Below are positions 1 through 7,962 of a DNA stretch of 64,000 bases, one piece after another. Position numbers and translations under genes: made by a program. This stretch comes from Dermacoccus abyssi (GTDB lineage: Bacteria; Actinomycetota; Actinomycetes; Actinomycetales; Dermatophilaceae): NCBI RefSeq assembly GCF_003515945.1, contig NZ_QWLM01000004.1, positions 186,001 to 250,000 on the forward strand, given 5' to 3'. Numbering within the stretch: position 1 is the stretch's first letter; every line of letters starts with the position of its first letter. Under the pieces are notes generated by a model that did no database searches, was not told the DNA's origin, and saw nothing but the letters and a program-made list of their open reading frames with translations.

Positions 1-1149
1 AACTCGTTCGTCGTTCACCCGAAGATCGAGGAGCTCAAGGCCGAGGCGCGCGAAGCGGGCCTGTGGAACCTGTTCCTGCCCGAGGGCGAGGGCGACGAGT
101 GGGCCGAGCGTTTCGGCACGCGCGGCGGCAAGGGCCTGTCGAACATCGACTATGCCGCCATCGCGGAGAAGACCGGCCGCACGCCGCTCTCGCCGATGAT
201 CTTCAACTGCAACGCCCCCGACACCGGCAACATGGAGGTGCTGCTCAAGTACGGCACCAGGGAGCAGCAGGAGGAGTGGCTCGTGCCGCTGCTCGAGGGC
301 AAGATCCGCTCGGCGTTCCTCATGACGGAGCCGGCGGTCGCCTCCTCGGACGCCACGAACATGGACGCGCGGGCCGTCATCGACGGCGACGAGGTCGTCA
401 TCAACGGTCGCAAGTGGTGGAGCTCGGGCGCCGCGCACCCCGACTGCAAGGTCTTCGTCTTCATGGGCCTGAGCGACCCCGACGCCGACCGTCACGCGCG
501 TCACTCGATGATCCTCGTTCCGGCCGACGCACCCGGCGTCACGATCAAGCGCGCGCTGCCCGTCATGGGTCAGCTCGACGAGCCTCTCGGACACTGCGAG
601 GTCCTCCTCGAGGACGTTCGCGTGCCCGTCTCGAACATCCTCGCCGGCCCCGGCAAGGCGTTCGCCATCGCGCAGGGACGCCTCGGCCCGGGCCGTATCC
701 ACCACTGCATGCGCCTGCTCGGCCTCGCCGAGATGGCTCTCGAGCGGGCGTGCACACGCGGCACGGAGCGCGTCGCGTTCGGCAAGCCGCTCATGCTGCT
801 CGGCGGCAACCGCGAGCGCCTGGCCAAGGCCCGCATCCAGATCGACATGGCGCGTCTGCTCGTGCAGCAGGCCGCGTGGAAGCTCGACAACGGCGGCACG
901 CAGGCCGCGCGCGTCGACGTCAGCGCGATCAAGGCGATCGTGCCGAGCATCGCGTGCGACGTCATCGACTTCGCCATCCAGATCCACGGCGGTGGCGGCA
1001 TGTCCGACGACTTCCCGCTGACGAGCGCCTACGCCACCGCGCGATCGCTGCGTCTGGCCGACGGTCCGGACGAGGTGCACCTGGGCATGGTCGCCCGCGA
1101 GGAGCTGAAGCCCTACCTCGCCGCCACCTCCGGGGGTGCAGGGAAGTGA
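1..1149 (+). CDS. Acyl-CoA dehydrogenase (5' end outside window)
   Basis: Flavin-dependent acyl-CoA dehydrogenase oxidising acyl-CoA thioesters. The frame is already open at base 1, so the first residues are missing; 382 residues are visible against roughly 400 in the family. Signatures in order: EAGLWNLFLPE near the N-terminus, MTEPAVASSDATN, the beta-domain stretch NGRKWWSSGA, GRLGPGRIHHCMR opening the C-terminal helical domain, and IQIHGGGGMSDDFPL near the end. This set resembles the ACAD10/ACAD11 subgroup more than straight-chain fatty-acid enzymes. The stop overlaps the GTG start of the kinase gene by 4 bases, so the two are translationally coupled, as expected for an ACAD10/11-like pair. 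Confidence 0.93.
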   Translation, partial: NSFVVHPKIEELKAEAREAGLWNLFLPEGEGDEWAERFGTRGGKGLSNIDYAAIAEKTGRTPLSPMIFNCNAPDTGNMEVLLKYGTREQQEEWLVPLLEGKIRSAFLMTEPAVASSDATNMDARAVIDGDEVVINGRKWWSSGAAHPDCKVFVFMGLSDPDADRHARHSMILVPADAPGVTIKRALPVMGQLDEPLGHCEVLLEDVRVPVSNILAGPGKAFAIAQGRLGPGRIHHCMRLLGLAEMALERACTRGTERVAFGKPLMLLGGNRERLAKARIQIDMARLLVQQAAWKLDNGGTQAARVDVSAIKAIVPSIACDVIDFAIQIHGGGGMSDDFPLTSAYATARSLRLADGPDEVHLGMVAREELKPYLAATSGGAGK

Positions 1150-2264
1150 CGACGCTCGACGACGTCGAGGCCAACGCGGGAGCGATGCGCGAGGAGGACG
1201 CGTTCGACGTGGCCGCCGTCGCGCAGTGGCTGCGCGAGAACGCGCACCCCGAAGCCGACACGAGCGCTCTCGACGGCACGCCGGAGGTGCGACAGTTCAC
1301 GGGCGGGGCGAGCAACCTCACCTACCTCCTGCGCTACCCGGAGCGCGACCTCATCCTGCGACGCCCGCCCTCGGGCACCAAGGCCAAGGGTGCACATGAC
1401 ATGCGCCGCGAGCACGACATCCAGCGCGCACTCGCGCCGCACTTTCCCGCCGTCGCCCCGATGGTGGCGTTCTGTGACGACGAGTCGGTCATCGGCAGTG
1501 ACTTCTACGTCATGGGGCGCCTCGACGGCATCATCCTGCGTCAGGAGATCCCGCCGGAGATGGGCCTCGACGAGGCCGGGGTGCGCAGGCTGTGCGAGAC
1601 GGCGATCGACGAGCTCATCGCGTTGCACTCGGTCGACGTGAAGGCCGCGGGGCTGGAGTCGTTCGGCAAGGGCGAGGGCTACGTGCGTCGTCAGGTCGAG
1701 GGGTGGTCCGCGCGCTACCGCAAGGCCCGCACTCACGGCGAGGAGCACGGCACCGGCTCGTTCGAGACGGTCATGGCGTGGCTCGACGAGCACCAGCCGC
1801 GGGACGTCGCGAACTGCCTCATCCACAACGACTACCGCTTCGACAACTTCGTGCTCGACAAGGACGACCCGACGCGCATCCTGGGCATCCTCGACTGGGA
1901 GATGGCAACCCTCGGCGATCCGCTCATGGATCTCGGCGGGGCCCTCGCCTACTGGGTGCAGGCCGACGACGACGAATTCATGCGCGGCTCACGCCGTCAG
2001 CCGACGCACACGCCGGGCATGATGACGCGCGACGAGGTGTGGAGCTACTACGCCGAGAAGTCCGGGCGCACGATCGACCCGAAGGATCAGCTGTTCTACG
2101 AGGTGTTCGGGCTGTTCCGCCTGGCCGTCATCGCGCAGCAGATCTACTACCGCTACGCGAACGGGCAGACGCACAACCCCGTCTTCAAGCAGTTCCGCCC
2201 GATGGTCAACTACCTCGAGTGGCGCTGCGAGAAGCTCATCGGCGCGAACGGGGACGGCGCGTGA
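1146..2264 (+). CDS. APH-family phosphotransferase (ACAD10/11-type kinase)
   Basis: Kinase of the aminoglycoside phosphotransferase superfamily, 372 residues. The Brenner motif HNDYRFDN and the metal-binding segment GILDWEMATLGDP are intact, as is the N-terminal GGASNLTYLL nucleotide loop. The GTG start overlaps the upstream TGA (GTGA); no earlier start in this frame is plausible because that sequence is the acyl-CoA dehydrogenase. Kinases of this subgroup are fused to or paired with ACAD10/11 dehydrogenases and, in described systems, phosphorylate 4-hydroxyacyl-CoA so that phosphate can be eliminated. That role is inferred from context; antibiotic resistance is unlikely. It overlaps the phosphatase gene downstream in the same GTGA manner. 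Confidence 0.9.
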   Translation: MTTLDDVEANAGAMREEDAFDVAAVAQWLRENAHPEADTSALDGTPEVRQFTGGASNLTYLLRYPERDLILRRPPSGTKAKGAHDMRREHDIQRALAPHFPAVAPMVAFCDDESVIGSDFYVMGRLDGIILRQEIPPEMGLDEAGVRRLCETAIDELIALHSVDVKAAGLESFGKGEGYVRRQVEGWSARYRKARTHGEEHGTGSFETVMAWLDEHQPRDVANCLIHNDYRFDNFVLDKDDPTRILGILDWEMATLGDPLMDLGGALAYWVQADDDEFMRGSRRQPTHTPGMMTRDEVWSYYAEKSGRTIDPKDQLFYEVFGLFRLAVIAQQIYYRYANGQTHNPVFKQFRPMVNYLEWRCEKLIGANGDGA

Positions 2265-2998
2265 GCGTCGTCTACCTCGTGCGTCACGGCCAGGCCAGCT
2301 TCGGGCGCAGCGACTACGACAAGCTGTCGCCGCTCGGTGAGGAGCAGGCGCGCATGACGGGCGCCGCCCTCGCCGGGTGCGGCGTGAAGCCCGCCCTGCT
2401 GGTCACGGGTTCGCTTCAGCGCCAGCGGGTCACGGGTTCGCGCATGTGGGAGGAGGCGGGCTGGGAGGCTCCCGTCGACATCGACGAGGGGTGGAACGAG
2501 TACGACCACGACGCCATCGTCTACACGCACAAACCGGCGTACACGAACCAGGCCGTCATGCAGGCCGACCTCGCGCGCCGCGGCAACCCGCGTCGGGCGT
2601 TCCAGGAGATGTTCGTCGAGGCCACCGGTCGGTGGACGTCGGGTGAGCACGACGACTACGACGAGACGTTCGCCCAATTCACCGACCGCGTCATGCTCGC
2701 GCTGGGGCGCGTGACGTCGCGGCTTTCCTCGGGGCAGGACGCCGTCGTCGTGTCGTCCGGCGGACCGATCTCGTGGGTGGCTTCGCACCTGCTCACGAGC
2801 TCGCCGAAGGAACGCGCCGTCTCGAGTGCGGGCGCCGCGGGCGTCAGTGACGCCGCGGTGGCCGTCTGGCACAATCTCAGCGCCACGACGGTCAACGCGT
2901 CCGTGACGAAGATCCTCGTCGGGCGCACACTCACGGCACTCACGGTGAACGACCACAGCCATCTCCAAGGTCGCGAGGGGTACGTCACCTACCGTTGA
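2261..2998 (+). CDS. Histidine phosphatase family protein
   Basis: Phosphoglycerate-mutase-like phosphatase, 245 residues. The N-terminal VYLVRHGQASF is the RHG phosphohistidine motif, and VVVSSGGPISW near residue 165 occupies the place of the second conserved segment, with Gly where many members have His. The C-terminal NDHSHL supplies another histidine. The GTG start lies inside the kinase stop (GTGA overlap). It closes a three-gene coupled operon of dehydrogenase, kinase and phosphatase, so a phosphorylated CoA-ester or acid intermediate is a possible substrate, but the family is too broad for a firm assignment. Confidence 0.85.
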   Translation: MSVVYLVRHGQASFGRSDYDKLSPLGEEQARMTGAALAGCGVKPALLVTGSLQRQRVTGSRMWEEAGWEAPVDIDEGWNEYDHDAIVYTHKPAYTNQAVMQADLARRGNPRRAFQEMFVEATGRWTSGEHDDYDETFAQFTDRVMLALGRVTSRLSSGQDAVVVSSGGPISWVASHLLTSSPKERAVSSAGAAGVSDAAVAVWHNLSATTVNASVTKILVGRTLTALTVNDHSHLQGREGYVTYR

Positions 2999-3135
2999 GT
3001 CGCCCGATGACGAGGCCCCTCTGCGGCGTAGGCGACGCGGTGCGTCCCCAGCCGACTTCTCACCCTCTCGGGCAGGGTTTCGAGTCGCCCGTCCGACTAG
3101 CGACCGGCGATTCACCCCGTGAGGAAGGAGTGCCC

Positions 3136-3951
3136 GTGGCCGAGTTGAAGCGCCCTGGCGCGGCCCTCCACTTCATCGAGTCCGGCCCGCGGAACGCCCC
3201 CGTGGTCGTGCTGGGGCACGGGTTGTTCTTCACGGGGTCTCTCTTCCACCATCAACTCGACGCACTCGAACAGCAGTTCCGTTGTGTGAGTTTCGACTGG
3301 CGCGGGCACGGGCTGACGTCGGCCCGCGGCCCGTTCGCGATGAACGACCTCGTCGACGACCTCGAGGCGCTTCTTTCGACGATCAACCGGCCAGTGCACT
3401 ACGTCGGGCACGGCTTGGGCGGTTCGGCGGCCTTGCCGCTCGCGGCCCGGCGCGGTGAACTCTTCCGTTCCCTCACCTTGCTCGGGGCGTCGGCGAACGC
3501 GGAGGATCCCGACGACGCGTACTGGTACCTGCGCCTGGCCAATCGCTATCGGCGCCTCGGCGGGTGGGCGGTTCGCCCGAAACTCAGGCAGGCGCTCTTC
3601 TGCGAGACGAGCCTGCGCGGCGGGCAGGTGCGGCGAGAGGTCGACCACTGGGCCGAGGAGTTCGGGCAGTCGTCGCGAGCCGAGTTGCGCCACGCGATCC
3701 GCGCGTTCGCGAACCGCCGCGGCACACAGCCAGAGGCCCACAGCCTCCGAGTTCCGACACAGCTCATCGTCGGCGAGGACGACGCCGTCAATCCGCCGTA
3801 TCGCAGCAGGCGGCTCGAGGAGCTCATTTCGGGCGCCGAGGTGCACACGGTCGAAGGCGCCGGGCACGCGGTACCGCTCGAATCGCCGCAGACGGTGACT
3901 CATCTGGTGCGCTCGTTCGTCGAACGCGTGGAGCACCTCCCCCGCCACTGA
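3136..3951 (+). CDS. Alpha/beta hydrolase-fold protein lacking the nucleophile
   Basis: Alpha/beta hydrolase fold, 271 residues. Visible are the oxyanion strand VVLGHGLFFTGS, DWRGHG, the acid loop VGEDDAVNPP and the terminal histidine motif EGAGHAVPLESP. At the nucleophile elbow the sequence is VGHGLGGSA: the expected GHSxG serine is glycine (GGC codon at 3412-3414). Asp and His of the triad are kept. The protein is therefore either catalytically dead, a non-hydrolytic member, or carries a recent AGC-to-GGC change. The start is the GTG at 3136 because GAGGAAGGAG ends five bases before it. It lies between the phosphatase gene and galE without overlap. Confidence 0.82.
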   Translation: MAELKRPGAALHFIESGPRNAPVVVLGHGLFFTGSLFHHQLDALEQQFRCVSFDWRGHGLTSARGPFAMNDLVDDLEALLSTINRPVHYVGHGLGGSAALPLAARRGELFRSLTLLGASANAEDPDDAYWYLRLANRYRRLGGWAVRPKLRQALFCETSLRGGQVRREVDHWAEEFGQSSRAELRHAIRAFANRRGTQPEAHSLRVPTQLIVGEDDAVNPPYRSRRLEELISGAEVHTVEGAGHAVPLESPQTVTHLVRSFVERVEHLPRH

Positions 3952-3984
3952 CGCCGCCTCCCCCGACCTGTCACGTCGGGGCCG

Positions 3985-3990
3985 TATCCT
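3985..3990 (+). promoter_or_regulatory. -10 element TATCCT of a leaderless galE promoter
   Basis: TATCCT ends exactly six bases before the galE ATG and no Shine-Dalgarno precedes the start, which is the layout of a leaderless actinobacterial transcript. No clear -35 is visible. Confidence 0.5.
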
Positions 3991-3996
3991 GGCGGC

Positions 3997-5016
3997 ATGC
4001 GCGTTCTCGTCACCGGCGGTGCCGGTTTCATCGGCTCCCACACCGTGCTCGCCCTGCTCGAGGCGGGCCACGAGCCCGTCATCGGCGACAACTTCGCGAA
4101 CTCGAGCCCCAAGGTGCTTGAGCGCCTGGAGCAGATCGCCGGGCAGCCGGTGACGTGTCACGAGGTCGACCTCACCGACGTCGCGGCCACGGACGCCCTC
4201 GTCGCGGACGTGAAGCCCGACGCCGTCATCCACTTCGCCGGCTACAAAGCCGTCGGCGAGAGCGTCGAAAAGCCGCTCATGTACTACACGAACAACCTCG
4301 ACTCGACGTTCGCGGTGCTCGCGGCGATGACCGAACACGGCGTGGAGAAGTTCGTGTTCTCGTCGTCGGCGACGGTGTACGGCCCGGATGCGCCGCTGCC
4401 GTACCACGAGGAGTACGAGCCGCTTCGGGCGACGAACCCGTACGGCTGGACGAAGGCGATGATCGAGCAGATCGTCACGGACGTCGCGGCCGCGAGCCCC
4501 GGTTTCAAGGCGGCGCTCCTGCGTTACTTCAACCCCATCGGCGCGCACGAGAGCGGGCTCATCGGTGAGGACCCGAGCGGCATCCCGAACAACCTCATGC
4601 CGTACATCGCGCAGGTGGCCGTGGGGCGGCGCGAGAAGCTGGGCGTCTTCGGTGACGACTACGACACGAAGGACGGCACGGGTGAGCGCGACTACATCCA
4701 CGTCGTCGACCTCGCGGCCGGACACGTTGCGGCGCTCGACCACCTCGACGCGATGAGCGAGTCGGCGCGCGCCTTCAACCTCGGCACCGGGCAGGGCACG
4801 AGCGTTTTCGAGCTGCTCCACGCGTTCGAGCGGGCGTGCGGCAAGGAGTTGCCCTACGAGGTGGGTCCGCGGCGTGCGGGCGATCTGCCGGTCACGTACG
4901 CCGACCCGACGCGCGCGCGTGAGGAGCTCGGCTGGAAGGCCGAGAAGACGATCGACGACATGTGCGTCGACACGTGGCGTTGGCAGTCGGCCAACCCGAA
5001 CGGGTTCGGCGGCTGA
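3997..5016 (+). CDS. galE: UDP-glucose 4-epimerase
   Basis: Interconverts UDP-galactose and UDP-glucose with tightly bound NAD in the Leloir pathway and for cell-surface sugars. 339 residues, the usual length. TGGAGFIGSH at the N-terminus is the NAD-binding Rossmann motif; FSSSATVYG holds the catalytic Ser/Thr region and NPYGWTKAMIEQ the YxxxK pair. RYFNPIGAHESG, GERDYIHVVDLA and RRAGDLP are typical GalE segments. galT and galK lie about 41 kb downstream rather than beside it. A six-base gap between TATCCT and ATG suggests a leaderless message. The methyltransferase gene follows after 7 bases. Confidence 0.96.
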   Translation: MRVLVTGGAGFIGSHTVLALLEAGHEPVIGDNFANSSPKVLERLEQIAGQPVTCHEVDLTDVAATDALVADVKPDAVIHFAGYKAVGESVEKPLMYYTNNLDSTFAVLAAMTEHGVEKFVFSSSATVYGPDAPLPYHEEYEPLRATNPYGWTKAMIEQIVTDVAAASPGFKAALLRYFNPIGAHESGLIGEDPSGIPNNLMPYIAQVAVGRREKLGVFGDDYDTKDGTGERDYIHVVDLAAGHVAALDHLDAMSESARAFNLGTGQGTSVFELLHAFERACGKELPYEVGPRRAGDLPVTYADPTRAREELGWKAEKTIDDMCVDTWRWQSANPNGFGG

Positions 5017-5023
5017 AGCGCCG

Positions 5024-5626
5024 ATGACGAGTTGGGCGCGCACGATCGCGGACGACCCGAACCACTCGACCTGGTACGTCGAGCGGATGCGTGGGCTGGC
5101 CGCCGACGGTGAGGATCTCGCGGGCGAGGCGCGCTTCGTCGCGGCGCTCGTCGGGCCCGGTTCGCGGGTGCTCGACGCCGGGTGCGGGCCGGGACGCGTC
5201 AGCGGCGCGATGGAGGCGCTGGGGCTCTCGCCGGTCGGCGTGGACCTCGACCCCGTGCTGCTCGACGCGGCGCGTGAGGACTGGCCGGACATCCGCTTCG
5301 AGCAGGGCGACCTCGGCGCGTTGCCGTCTGGGCTGCTCGAGTCGCTCGGGGCGCCGTTCGACGCCGTCGTGTGCGCGGGCAACGTGTTGCCGTTCATGGA
5401 GGACGGCGCGCAGGCGCGGGCGCTTGCCGCGTTGTTCGGGGCCGTGCGCGACGGCGGGCGTCTGGCCGTCGGGTTCGGCACGAACCGCGGGTACGCGCTG
5501 GAACAGTTCGTGGCCGATGCGGAAGGCGCCGGGTGGCGCCGCGACGCGCTGTTCGCGACGTGGGAGATGCACGCGCGTGACGACGAGTCCGACTTCGTCG
5601 TCGGGGTGTTCACACGGGCGTCGTAG
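5024..5626 (+). CDS. Class I SAM-dependent methyltransferase
   Basis: 200-residue methyltransferase of the Rossmann class. Motif I is VLDAGCGPGRVSG, followed by the acidic residue in GVDLDPVLLD that binds the SAM ribose, and the motif IV region DAVVCAGNVLPF. The C-terminal half is the short seven-stranded core without an obvious substrate domain, so the substrate cannot be read from the sequence. It begins 7 bases after galE, probably in the same transcript, and its TAG stop shares one base with the GTG of the next gene. Confidence 0.85.
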   Translation: MTSWARTIADDPNHSTWYVERMRGLAADGEDLAGEARFVAALVGPGSRVLDAGCGPGRVSGAMEALGLSPVGVDLDPVLLDAAREDWPDIRFEQGDLGALPSGLLESLGAPFDAVVCAGNVLPFMEDGAQARALAALFGAVRDGGRLAVGFGTNRGYALEQFVADAEGAGWRRDALFATWEMHARDDESDFVVGVFTRAS

Positions 5627-6144
5627 TGCTCGCCGTCGTCGATACTGCGGTCGTCGCGCTCGACGACACGTTCCTGCGCGTCGACGCGGTGGTGTTTCGA
5701 ACAAGGTCGGAGATCGCTGACGACACCGAGCTGCTGGGCGCGCTCGTGCGACATCGCGCGTATGGGCACGACTACGCCTCACCATTCGACCCGGACTCAC
5801 CGTCGCTGTCCCGGATTCGGCACGGCCGGTGGTGGCTGTGGGGCCTCGGCCCGGATCAGTTCGTTCCGTGCACCGCTGACGAAGCCCGCACAACTCTGAC
5901 GAGGTGGGCCACGGAGCAGGACTGGAGCGACTCCGGCTCCGTCGTGAGCGACACCGCCTGGGGCGGTCTCGCCGAAGTGTTCGGCTGGTTCGAGTCTGAG
6001 ACCTCGTTGTACCGGTTGGTCGACCCGGGCACCGCGCACGAGCACAACTACGGTTTCGTCATCGGAGCATGCGGCTTCCACGAGTTCGTCGCCATCGACC
6101 GCGCGAACCACCTCGTGCGGCTCGTCGTGGCGACCGACGATTGA
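5626..6144 (+). CDS. Hypothetical protein
   Basis: 172-residue soluble protein that I do not recognise. It starts at a GTG overlapping the methyltransferase stop by one base. It is acidic and tryptophan-rich in the middle (RIHRGRWWLWGLGPDQF-like region around residues 65-85, then a WGGLAEVFGWFESET stretch) and carries no signal peptide or membrane helix. The last few codons (VATDD) and the bases after them recur about 720 bases downstream, just ahead of the second methyltransferase, as part of a local duplication. Coding is supported by coupling to its neighbour and by codon usage. Confidence 0.65.
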   Translation: MLAVVDTAVVALDDTFLRVDAVVFRTRSEIADDTELLGALVRHRAYGHDYASPFDPDSPSLSRIRHGRWWLWGLGPDQFVPCTADEARTTLTRWATEQDWSDSGSVVSDTAWGGLAEVFGWFESETSLYRLVDPGTAHEHNYGFVIGACGFHEFVAIDRANHLVRLVVATDD

Positions 6145-6255
6145 ACCGCTCCGGCGCGCGGGCCGAAACCTGAGGCACCCTCGCCCCATGAGCGACGACA
6201 ACGCGCGATACACCCACGGCCACGAAGAGCCGGTCCTGGACGCTCACGCCGACCT
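6125..6255 (+). pseudogene. Truncated duplicate of a methyltransferase 5' end
   Basis: From about 6125 the sequence matches the region in front of the methyltransferase at 6907 with a constant offset of 719 bases, including the tail of the preceding reading frame, the spacer and the start. The copy begins ATG at 6188 and encodes MSDDNARYTHGHEEPVL against MTDEKNPRYTHGHDEPVL in the intact gene, after which similarity stops. The frame stays open to 6352 (54 codons), but the methyltransferase core is missing. It is best read as the remnant of a tandem duplication, with the GNAT gene now occupying the space of the lost part. Confidence 0.75.
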
Positions 6256-6321
6256 GGTAGCGCTCGATGCCGTCGATGCGGTCACGACGGCTCGCTCCAT
6301 CGCACAACCGACATCGTTGGT

Positions 6322-6327
6322 TATCCT
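6322..6327 (+). promoter_or_regulatory. -10 element TATCCT of a leaderless GNAT promoter
   Basis: TATCCT followed by CGCGGC and then the ATG at 6334, the same layout as in front of galE, with no ribosome binding site. Confidence 0.45.
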
Positions 6328-6333
6328 CGCGGC

Positions 6334-6786
6334 ATGCGTGCACCCAGCGTGACCATCACCGAGGTAGGTTCCAATGCGCGCGACCTCTTGGCCCTGCGTT
6401 ACGAATGGCATGACGTGTCGGCCACCGATACCCAGTTCGACGAGCGTTTCCACGAGTGGTGGCGGTCGGAGCGTCACCACCGCCGCGCCACCGTCGCACT
6501 GACGAGCGAGGAACGCCCAGTGGGTATGGCGAACGCGCTCATCTACTCGCGGATGCCGAGCCCGGGCCGCCCTCCCGCGCGCAGGGTGCACGCCGCGAAC
6601 GTTTTCCTCAGCCCCGAGTTCCGGCGGCAGGGCATCGCGTCCGCACTCATGTCGGAACGGGTCGAGCACGCCCGCGCTGAGGGCATGGTGCGGGTGGTTC
6701 TCGCGCCGTCGGAGATGTCGAAACCGCTGTATCGCTTCCTCGGTTTTCGGGTGGCTGACGACCTCATGCGCCTCGATCTCACCTGA
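6334..6786 (+). CDS. GNAT family N-acetyltransferase
   Basis: 150-residue acetyltransferase of the GNAT fold. The acetyl-CoA pyrophosphate loop is FRRQGIASALM (the R/QxxGxG/A motif) preceded by the strand HAANVFLSPE, and the C-terminal PLYRFLGFRVADDLMRLDL is the usual beta6-beta7 ending. The N-terminus is short and gives no hint of substrate. The gene sits between the truncated and the intact copy of a methyltransferase start, so it may have been caught up in that rearrangement. The start is ATG 6334, six bases after a TATCCT -10 sequence. Confidence 0.88.
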   Translation: MRAPSVTITEVGSNARDLLALRYEWHDVSATDTQFDERFHEWWRSERHHRRATVALTSEERPVGMANALIYSRMPSPGRPPARRVHAANVFLSPEFRRQGIASALMSERVEHARAEGMVRVVLAPSEMSKPLYRFLGFRVADDLMRLDLT

Positions 6787-6906
6787 GTCCGTAGCGCGAG
6801 GCGATGATTTGCTGACCCTCGCATGAGGCCATCTCGTACACCGCCGTAGCGACCGACGACTGAACCGCCCCAGCGCGAAGGTCGGATCCTGGGGCACCCT
6901 CGAGCC

Positions 6907-7716
6907 ATGACCGACGAAAAGAACCCGCGATACACCCACGGCCATGACGAGCCTGTCTTGCGCTCCCACACCTGGCGCACCGTTGAGAACTCCGCCGCGT
7001 ACCTCATGCCCCACCTCACGCCCGAGGTCCATCTGCTCGACGTCGGCGCAGGGCCGGGCACGATCAGTGTCGACTTCGCGCGGCGCGTCGGCTCCGTCAC
7101 CGTCGCGGAGACGAGCGAAGACATCCTGTCGTTGTCACGACGCGCCGCGCAGGACGCCGGTGTGACGAACATGGAGTTCGCCGTCGAGGACGTTCACGGC
7201 ATGTCCTTCGCGGACGACACCTTCGACGTCGTTCACGCCCATCAGGTTCTTCAACACGTCGCAGACCCGGTGGCGGCGCTGCGCGAGATGGCTCGCGTGA
7301 CGAAGCCGGGCGGTGTCGTCGCGGTTCGTGATGCCGATTACGGTGCCATGACGTGGTGGCCGGAGACACCTGGAATCGAACGATGGCGGCAGAGCTACTC
7401 GCGCGCCGCGCGGGCCAACGGCGGCGAGCCCGACGCCGGACGACGCCTGCTGGCCTGGGCTCACGCGGCCGAGTTGGTAGATGCTCGGGCATCCAGTTCG
7501 ACCTGGACGTACGCGACACCGGATGAGCGCCGTTGGTGGGCCGATTTGTGGGCCGACCGTGTGAGCCGGACCGCCCTCACCGAACAGCTCGCGGAGGGGT
7601 CTGTCGCGGGATCGAACGACGTGGACGTCATGGCGGCGGCGTGGCGATCGTGGGGCGAGCACCCCGACGGCTGGTTCTGTGTTCCTCACGGTGAGGTGCT
7701 CTGGCGCAAACCCTGA
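6907..7716 (+). CDS. SAM-dependent methyltransferase (UbiE/Methyltransf_11 type)
   Basis: 269 residues. Motif I is LLDVGAGPGTISVDFA, the acidic binding residue is in VTVAETSEDIL, and VVHAHQVLQHVADPVAALREM with RVTKPGGVVAVRD are typical of the Methyltransf_11 group (UbiE-like, small-molecule or lipid substrates). The C-terminal 100 residues contain several tryptophans and probably form the substrate lid. The first 18 residues and the upstream 60 bases are duplicated at 6125-6255. No operon partner is tight against it: 120 bases separate it from the GNAT gene. The precise substrate is unknown. Confidence 0.88.
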   Translation: MTDEKNPRYTHGHDEPVLRSHTWRTVENSAAYLMPHLTPEVHLLDVGAGPGTISVDFARRVGSVTVAETSEDILSLSRRAAQDAGVTNMEFAVEDVHGMSFADDTFDVVHAHQVLQHVADPVAALREMARVTKPGGVVAVRDADYGAMTWWPETPGIERWRQSYSRAARANGGEPDAGRRLLAWAHAAELVDARASSSTWTYATPDERRWWADLWADRVSRTALTEQLAEGSVAGSNDVDVMAAAWRSWGEHPDGWFCVPHGEVLWRKP

Positions 7717-7744
7717 CGGGACACTCTCCCGGAACGGGGCACGC

Positions 7745-7925
7745 GGTGTAGGGCGTCAGTGCGCCAGACGCGTGGATCGTGTGGTGCCCGTCGGTTGTCC
7801 GCCGGTCGTCGATCGTGAAGCCCGCGTGCTCCAACTGCTCTTCCCACCAGGTTTCGCTGCGCTTGTTCACCATGACGTTCATCGACTGGCCATAGCCCTC
7901 GGTCTTGATGCGTGAACCGGAGCCC
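7745..7925 (-). pseudogene. Possible C-terminal gene remnant, minus strand
   Basis: On the minus strand a coding-like stretch reads RIKTEGYGQSMNVMVNK, then RSETWWEEQLEHAGFTIDD, before running into the antisense of the methyltransferase. The composition (balanced charge, WWEEQLEHAGF as often seen near the C-terminus of methyltransferase-like proteins) differs from the arginine-rich noise of antisense frames here. Upstream the same frame becomes an alternate frame of the DUF222 gene, so no start or N-terminal domain exists. I read it as a leftover gene end; the parent family is not certain. Confidence 0.35.
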
Positions 7926-7962
7926 ACATCCCCGCCCTCACGTCGCCATTCTCGCGGCCCAC

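Noticed and set aside
1146-2264. Aminoglycoside resistance for the APH-family gene
   Set aside because: Coupling to an ACAD10/11-like dehydrogenase and the DWEMATLGDP motif point to the metabolic subgroup.
3112-5769. Very long open frame of 885 codons on the minus strand
   Set aside because: It is antisense to the hydrolase, galE and methyltransferase genes and its translation is arginine- and histidine-rich noise, usual for the antisense frames of 70% GC DNA.
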